9,764 bases of DNA from JBBIUS01 sp037440105 (lineage in GTDB: Bacteria; Patescibacteriota; Patescibacteriia; XYB2-FULL-38-15). Location: assembly GCA_037440105.1 (NCBI GenBank), contig JBBIUS010000025.1, forward strand, positions 1-9,764. Reading direction: 5' to 3'. A program made the translations under genes and the position numbers. The notes under the pieces are model-generated. The model had not been told where the DNA came from, did no database searches, and saw nothing but the letters and a program-made list of their open reading frames with translations. This document shows, in pieces, positions 6,307-9,764 of the stretch (the first letter of the stretch is position 1; every line of letters begins with the position of its first letter).

Positions 6307-6429
6307 AAATTTACCCCCCACTGACGAAATAAGTGTGAGGAGTTGAGGTGTAAAAAAATAAAAATTTGCGTTCCGATGTTATTCCTTTTAATTTTTATGA
6401 AGGACGAAAAAAGTAAAAATAATTAAAAT
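6307..6429. other. Intergenic tail after the ABC operon, nothing identified
   Basis: An AT-rich stretch with a C-run at 6314-6319 and a G-rich part at 6336-6350. Partial pairing between these is possible but contains several mismatches, so I do not call a hairpin. No coding sequence is supported. Confidence 0.5.
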
Positions 6430-6462
6430 AAAAAATCCCGCGGGTACTGAGCGGGATTTTTT
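6430..6462. terminator. Bidirectional intrinsic terminator between convergent genes
   Basis: A perfect 12-bp inverted repeat pairs 6430-6441 with 6451-6462 around a 9-base loop. The GC core is TCCCGC/GCGGGA, flanked by A on the left and T on the right, so it gives a U-tract in both directions. It serves the + strand ABC operon and, 7 bases after the stop codon, the - strand FecR-domain gene. Confidence 0.93.
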
Positions 6463-6468
6463 ATTTTT

Positions 6469-8322
6469 TTATTCTACGGTTATCGATATGTCATTGCTAT
6501 AGAAGACGCAACCACCACTGCCATTGTAAACGCAGACCCTGAAGTGATAAGTGCCAGGATAAGCAAGGTCCCAAATATAACTTCTAACATCAGGTGAAGA
6601 AAGATAAACATAATCGCTGCCTGGATAAGTAGGATTTGATTCAAGTGACTTTACAAGTTTAAAGCCGTACGGCGCACTGCCAGAAAGAGTCCAGGAAAGA
6701 TAAACTTTTCTTCCTGTTTTTATTGAACCAGTCAAAGAAAGAGTTCCATAAATTTCTTTGCTTGCTGTTTCAGATTTTGCAGTTATCTTCACATCATTGC
6801 TGTAAGCTCCGCACGAGCCATCTTTGTAAGTACAGATTCTGAAATGATAAGTTTTTCCGTCAATGATTTTCCAAACGTAGCTTCTCGTACCTGAATCAAG
6901 CCAGACGGCTGAATCGCCGGGATAGGTTGGGTAAGCCTCAAGTGATTTAACCAGTTTAAATCCTTTTGTTACTTCCAATCCTGCAACAGACCAAGAAAGA
7001 TGAATTCCGTCTGCGTCAGCATAACCTTTAAGATATAGGCCAACAGCCGGGGTTTCCGATTTTCTTGTCACTGTAATTTTTTTGACAGCAAGATTGCCTG
7101 ATTGGTCTTTTGCTTTTACTTCAATTATATTTTTTCCTATTTTGAAATCCAAAGTTTTAAGAAAAACACCTTCTTTATTTTCCACTTCTGTTCCGTTAAT
7201 CCAGACTTTTGCTTCAGGCTCGGTTTCGCCTTTTACTGCCACTTTGCTTAAAGTTGTTTCAATTCCGTCTAAAGGTTCAATGATTTTGATTTCCGGGGGG
7301 GTGACATCATCCAAAATTCCCAAAGGATAAGATTTTTTTGCGTCTTCTTCGCGGTTCCAAAGATAAAAATTATCTTTTATTGTTTTTTCTTTTGAAAGAG
7401 GCAATTTTTTTGCTGTATTTTCAATCGGTTTTGTCATATCAACAACTAATTCTTCACCTTCGCTCACTTCTTTTTCCAAAGTTTCTTCGCCTTTGATAAT
7501 TTTTACCTTGACTTTGCTTTCCACAACCTTAACAATCACTTTCTTTTCATCTTTTTTTACATAATTTGAATTTTCGCAGGCAATACCAAAGGCTGTGCCA
7601 AGCGCCGTAGTTTCTGTCTCGTTAGTTTTCACTTGATAAGTTAAGCCAGAAGTTTTATTAACTCGGCTGTAAGTTTCGCCAACAATTTGAAGGACAGAAA
7701 TTTTTTGATTGCTTAATTCTTCTAAAATAACATGAGTGTTTTCGTCAAGCCGCAGAGCGCTTCCTTCATCAAATTCAAGTACTGCCTTGCTTGATTCGCC
7801 GGTTCTTAGCTGGGACTGAGCGCCGACTGTTTCGCCAACTGCAACTGGCGTCCATTCGCTGCCGTTCCAGATTTCAACCTGACCATCGGAGACAGCAAGA
7901 TGGGCAGCGAGGGCTAAGCTCGGCCTTTCGCCGGGCCCCGCGCCTGGGCGGGTGAAATAATAGCCAACAACTAGGGCTAGAAAAATTACAACCGCGGTCG
8001 CAAAAGCGAGGGACATTTTATTAAATTTGAACTGCAGAGGCATAAATTTCTTTCTTGGCTCTTTGGCTTTTTCCTGCTCAAAAACTTTCTGAGCCGGCTG
8101 CCGAGAGCCAATGATGTTAAAATATTTATGATAAAAATTTTCTTTAATGCGCCTTCGCATCTCTTCAGAAATTGAAACACTGCCAGGTTCGGCAATTCTT
8201 GATTCCTGGATTTTTTTTGCCAAAGCGTAAAGAGATTTTTCTTTTTTTGAAAGTCCGTCTGTTTTTTTCTCTTCCCATGCTTTGACAAACTTTTTTGATT
8301 TTTTTGCAAATAAGGAAAACAT
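6469..8322 (-). CDS. FecR-domain membrane protein with Ig-like and Fn3-like repeats
   Basis: A single-pass membrane protein (617 aa), probably the regulator or sensor partner of the upstream sigma factor. Residues 1-102 are cytoplasmic, basic and helical; there is no zinc anti-sigma motif (no cysteine before 249). The membrane segment is about 103-123. A FecR domain spans about 140-295, with VGETVGAQSQLRTGESSKAV, a DEGSALRLDENT stretch, and TETTALGTAFGIAC. Residues 341-420 look like a bacterial Ig/glucodextranase-B-like domain (PPEIKIIEPLDG, VKGETEPEAKVWINGTEV, GKNIIEVKAKDQSGN). Two related Fn3-like repeats follow, about 427-516 and 525-617, sharing LSW, GFKLVKSLE, PTYPG, RSYxW, TYHFR and YSND, and each with a cysteine pair (C497/C504 and C597/C605). 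The ATG at 8322 is 9 bases after the sigma-factor stop, with no SD. FecR/FecI pairs and anti-sigma factors are the known analogues; direct anti-sigma action is inference. Confidence 0.85.
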   Translation of the reverse strand: MFSLFAKKSKKFVKAWEEKKTDGLSKKEKSLYALAKKIQESRIAEPGSVSISEEMRRRIKENFYHKYFNIIGSRQPAQKVFEQEKAKEPRKKFMPLQFKFNKMSLAFATAVVIFLALVVGYYFTRPGAGPGERPSLALAAHLAVSDGQVEIWNGSEWTPVAVGETVGAQSQLRTGESSKAVLEFDEGSALRLDENTHVILEELSNQKISVLQIVGETYSRVNKTSGLTYQVKTNETETTALGTAFGIACENSNYVKKDEKKVIVKVVESKVKVKIIKGEETLEKEVSEGEELVVDMTKPIENTAKKLPLSKEKTIKDNFYLWNREEDAKKSYPLGILDDVTPPEIKIIEPLDGIETTLSKVAVKGETEPEAKVWINGTEVENKEGVFLKTLDFKIGKNIIEVKAKDQSGNLAVKKITVTRKSETPAVGLYLKGYADADGIHLSWSVAGLEVTKGFKLVKSLEAYPTYPGDSAVWLDSGTRSYVWKIIDGKTYHFRICTYKDGSCGAYSNDVKITAKSETASKEIYGTLSLTGSIKTGRKVYLSWTLSGSAPYGFKLVKSLESNPTYPGSDYVYLSSPDVRSYIWDLAYPGTYHFRVCVYNGSGGCVFYSNDISITVE

Positions 8323-8331
8323 AATATGTAA

Positions 8332-8904
8332 TTAATGAGATTTAATGCCAGCCTCCAAAAATTCTGGATTTTGAAGCAAATGCCTTTTCATTAAACGCAG
8401 GGCTCGATGGATTCTTACAGCCACAGCTCCTTTCCGGCAGCCGACAACTTCTGCAATTTCATCGTTTGAAAGTTCTTCAAAAAATTTTAAAGATAAAACT
8501 GTTTGATATTTTTCAGGCAGATGATTTAAAGTTTTTCTGATTAAAATTTTCTTTTCATCAAGTTCTAAACTTCGGAGAGCCTGCTTTTCAGGCTGTTTTT
8601 CGCTCTCGTCTGCTATTTTCTCCACTAAAATTTCTTTTTTCTTCCGGCTCCAGTCAATAAGGGTGTTTCTTGCGATTTTAAAAAGCCAGGCAGAAAAAGC
8701 AATTCCCCGGTCGTTGTATTTGGTTAAGTTCGCTAGCGCCTTAGCAAAAACTTCTGAAGTTAAATCTTCAGCCAGTTCCTTTTGCCCGGTTCGGTTCAGC
8801 AAAAATCCGTAAATTTTTGGCAGGTAATGATTGTAGAGTTCTTCAAACGCTTGCGTATTTTCTTGGGCCTTTTTGATAAGTTGTCGCTCAAGTTCCCGAT
8901 CCAT
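8332..8904 (-). CDS. ECF-like sigma-70 family factor
   Basis: An alternative RNA polymerase sigma factor of the two-domain (ECF/group 4) kind, 190 residues. Region 2 covers about 20-89: FEELYNHYLPKIYGFLLNRT, AEDLTSEVFAKAL (45-57) and FSAWLFKIARNTLIDWSRKKK (70-90), the core-binding and -10 recognition helices. A charged linker (91-122) has no region 3. Region 4 covers about 124-176: LNHLPEKYQTVLSLKFFEELSNDEIAEVV, then the recognition helix GCRKGAVAVRIHRALRLMKRHL. The start has no SD and lies about 14 bases from the predicted transcript start. The next gene on the same strand encodes the FecR-domain membrane protein 9 bases later, so the pair likely forms one operon linking an outside signal to transcription. 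The regulon cannot be read here; its own promoter shares an inverted repeat with the divergent gene. Confidence 0.92.
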   Translation of the reverse strand: MDRELERQLIKKAQENTQAFEELYNHYLPKIYGFLLNRTGQKELAEDLTSEVFAKALANLTKYNDRGIAFSAWLFKIARNTLIDWSRKKKEILVEKIADESEKQPEKQALRSLELDEKKILIRKTLNHLPEKYQTVLSLKFFEELSNDEIAEVVGCRKGAVAVRIHRALRLMKRHLLQNPEFLEAGIKSH

Positions 8905-8924
8905 AGTTTTGGTTATTGCCCTTT

Positions 8925-8954
8925 ATTTTACAATATAACGATAAAGGTTTTTAA
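8925..8954 (-). promoter_or_regulatory. Probable promoter of the sigma-factor operon
   Basis: On the - strand, TAAAAT (+ coordinates 8925-8930) is a fair -10, with TTAAAA (8949-8954) 18 bases upstream as a weak -35. The transcript would start near 8918, about 14 bases before ATG. The -10 lies inside the left arm of the 14-bp inverted repeat. A nearby TATATT is an alternative -10. Confidence 0.4.
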
Positions 8955-8970
8955 AAATTTCAGCAAGCCA

Positions 8971-8998
8971 TTGACAGAAAGATTTGCTATTGTAAAAT
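8971..8998 (+). promoter_or_regulatory. Promoter of the nucleotidyltransferase gene
   Basis: A perfect TTGACA (8971-8976), 16-bp spacer and TAAAAT (8993-8998). The start would be near 9005, leaving a short leader with a strong SD before ATG 9026. Confidence 0.65.
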
Positions 8999-9025
8999 AA
9001 ATTTACAAAATAAGGGAGGAAGAAA

Positions 9026-9562
9026 ATGGAAAAGGAAGAACTTGTTGCAGGAGTGAAAAAGTATGTAACTTATGCAAAGGCCCGCCAATTAGTTCGCAGG
9101 GCAAAAGAAAAAGGGAAAAAGGTAGCGTTCACCTCTGGCTGTTTTGATGTCTTGCACGTCGGCCATGTACTATTCTTAGAAGACTGTAGGAGTGGCGTTG
9201 ATCTTTTGGTTGTTGGGATTGACGACAACCAAACAGTCACTCGGGCTAAAGGCAAAGACCATCCATTTTTTGATGAAACTGAAAGAATAAAAGTTCTCGC
9301 TACTCTAGAAATAGTCGATTATATTTTTAAATTTCGAGGTCCTTGCTCAGCTGACCTTATCAAAGGCCTTAGTCCAAACTTTTACTGCTTCAGTCCTTAC
9401 GATCCAAAATACAAGGAAAAAACTGCGGATGCCAAAAAAGCTGGGGCAAAAGTAAAGGAGGCCGGCTTCTTACTCAAGTCTTGGTCTTCTTCAAAAATAG
9501 GTCGTTTGCTGAGGTATAGCTTTATGCTGGAATCGTGGATGATTAATGTTTTGGACCGTTAA
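9026..9562 (+). CDS. Cytidylyltransferase-fold nucleotidyltransferase (HldE C-domain-like)
   Basis: A soluble nucleotidyltransferase of the HIGH-type superfamily, likely joining a phosphorylated sugar or polyol to a nucleotide. The nucleotide-binding motif SGCFDVLHVGH (37-47) is intact. LLVVGIDDN (60-68) follows, then TRAKGKDHPFFDETERIKVLATLEIVDYIFKF (72-103), whose pattern closely follows the heptose-phosphate adenylyltransferase half of HldE (KG..RP....ER..vL..L..VDYv..F). SSSKIGRLL (154-162) is the counterpart of the ST/S-x-x-I motif near the C-terminus. There is no fused ribokinase domain, and no heptose or glycerol pathway gene beside it, so substrate is open; glycerol-3-phosphate cytidylyltransferase or FAD synthetase-like roles are alternatives. 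The tail after 163 is not conserved in families I know. AAGGGAGGA at 9012-9020 decides the start. It is a single-gene unit divergent from the sigma factor. Confidence 0.82.
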   Translation: MEKEELVAGVKKYVTYAKARQLVRRAKEKGKKVAFTSGCFDVLHVGHVLFLEDCRSGVDLLVVGIDDNQTVTRAKGKDHPFFDETERIKVLATLEIVDYIFKFRGPCSADLIKGLSPNFYCFSPYDPKYKEKTADAKKAGAKVKEAGFLLKSWSSSKIGRLLRYSFMLESWMINVLDR

Positions 9563-9574
9563 GAACCTAAACAT

Positions 9575-9628
9575 TGCCACATTAAATTGCGTTTCGCGCC
9601 ATAAACGCAATAAAATGTGGCATTTTTT
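9575..9628 (+). terminator. Very long intrinsic terminator
   Basis: A 20-bp stem pairs 9575-9594 with 9603-9622, broken only by a 2 x 2 A/A internal loop, with an 8-base loop and six T at 9623-9628. It begins 12 bases after the nucleotidyltransferase stop. Confidence 0.93.
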
Positions 9629-9650
9629 ATTTTTAGATATTTATTAGATG

Positions 9651-9685
9651 TAAAATAATCGTTTTAACCGGTTATTTTATTTTTT
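9651..9685 (+). terminator. Second AT-rich hairpin with T-tract, or operator
   Basis: An 11-bp stem (9651-9661 with 9669-9679, one G-U pair), a 7-base loop and six T at 9680-9685. It could be a back-up terminator. Because it lies just upstream of a -10 box and repeats the sequence TGTAAAATAA seen at 8991-9000, it could instead be a regulator site. Confidence 0.5.
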
Positions 9686-9703
9686 GGCTTTTTGAAGTAT
9701 AAT
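9675..9703 (+). promoter_or_regulatory. Probable promoter for a gene beyond the window
   Basis: A perfect TATAAT (9698-9703) with only a weak TTTTAT (9675-9680) at 17 bp. The transcript would start near 9710. No ATG or GTG follows within the remaining 54 bases, so a leader of at least that length, or an RNA gene, is transcribed from here. Confidence 0.45.
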
Positions 9704-9764
9704 TAAAGAAGTAAGGCGAAAGTTATTCAGCAAAAATCCTTGGGCAAAAATATTTTTGAGGGAT

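Larger units (their letters stand above)
8922..9001. repeat. Perfect 14-bp inverted repeat in a divergent promoter region
   Basis: TTTATTTTACAATA (8922-8935) and its exact reverse complement (8988-9001) are 52 bases apart. Each arm holds the -10 region of one of the two divergent promoters, so both polymerases or one dimeric regulator would meet the same sequence. The arms are AT-rich, so chance is not excluded. Confidence 0.7.

Noticed and set aside
6310..6355. Hairpin between the C-run and the G-rich stretch after the permease
   Set aside because: Pairing includes several mismatches and no stable continuous stem could be written out.
7082..7330. + strand frame opposite the Ig-like domain
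   Set aside because: Antisense to a well-supported domain, no ribosome site, no family resemblance.
7986..8309. 107-codon - strand frame inside the FecR-domain gene
   Set aside because: Out-of-frame shadow of the membrane segment and N-terminal region; low-complexity lysine-rich translation.

Overview
The window looks like a piece of a small, AT-rich bacterial genome of the Candidate Phyla Radiation type (Patescibacteria, most likely Parcubacteria-like). This is inferred from the low GC, tight gene packing, many starts without a Shine-Dalgarno (SD) site, the short proteins of unnamed families, and the pairing of an ECF sigma factor with a FecR-domain membrane protein. TGA is used as a stop (for example at 1774-1776 and 4504-4506), so the recoded Gracilibacteria/Absconditabacteria code is excluded. 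No rRNA, tRNA, CRISPR array, insertion sequence or phage gene was seen.

Left part, + strand. The 3' end of a mannose-1-phosphate guanylyltransferase (2-256) is followed by the cell-wall lytic transglycosylase mltG (308-1342), which carries an in-frame 4 x 7-bp repeat. Next is a self-contained transcription unit: promoter 1444-1472, strong SD, a 91-residue acidic protein of unknown family (1501-1776), and a terminator whose stem contains the stop codon. Five bases after the T-tract begins a 423-residue protein with the active-site pattern of bacterial PI3/PI4-kinase-like proteins (1801-3072). A second self-contained unit (promoter 3114-3142, SD, GTG start, terminator 3635-3660) encodes a 149-residue protein with a C-terminal zinc ribbon.

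Centre, + strand. A promoter with an extended -10 box (3671-3699) appears to drive a four-gene operon: a DUF362 protein (3709-4506), a DrrA-type ABC ATPase (4516-5310), a DUF2061 small membrane protein (5330-5557) and an ABC-2 permease (5560-6306). The ATPase and permease are probably one exporter. The transporter genes look richer in GC than their neighbours. A bidirectional terminator (6430-6462) separates this operon from genes converging on the other strand.

Right part. On the - strand an ECF-like sigma factor (8332-8904) is followed after 9 bases by a single-pass membrane protein with a cytoplasmic N-terminus and an extracytoplasmic FecR domain, Ig-like domain and two Fn3-like repeats (6469-8322). 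Together they look like a signal-transducing sigma/regulator pair. Divergent from the sigma gene is a cytidylyltransferase-fold nucleotidyltransferase (9026-9562) with its own promoter, SD and very strong terminator. The two divergent promoters share a perfect 14-bp inverted repeat. The last 200 bases hold that terminator, a second AT-rich hairpin and a probable promoter for a gene beyond the window.

The most interesting signals are: (a) the small-protein/PI-kinase-like pair separated by an attenuator-like terminator; (b) a split between autonomous genes with strong SD sites and all other genes, which lack SD sites; (c) the inverted-repeat motif linking the sigma-factor and nucleotidyltransferase promoters; and (d) the ABC exporter operon with DUF362 and DUF2061 genes inserted.
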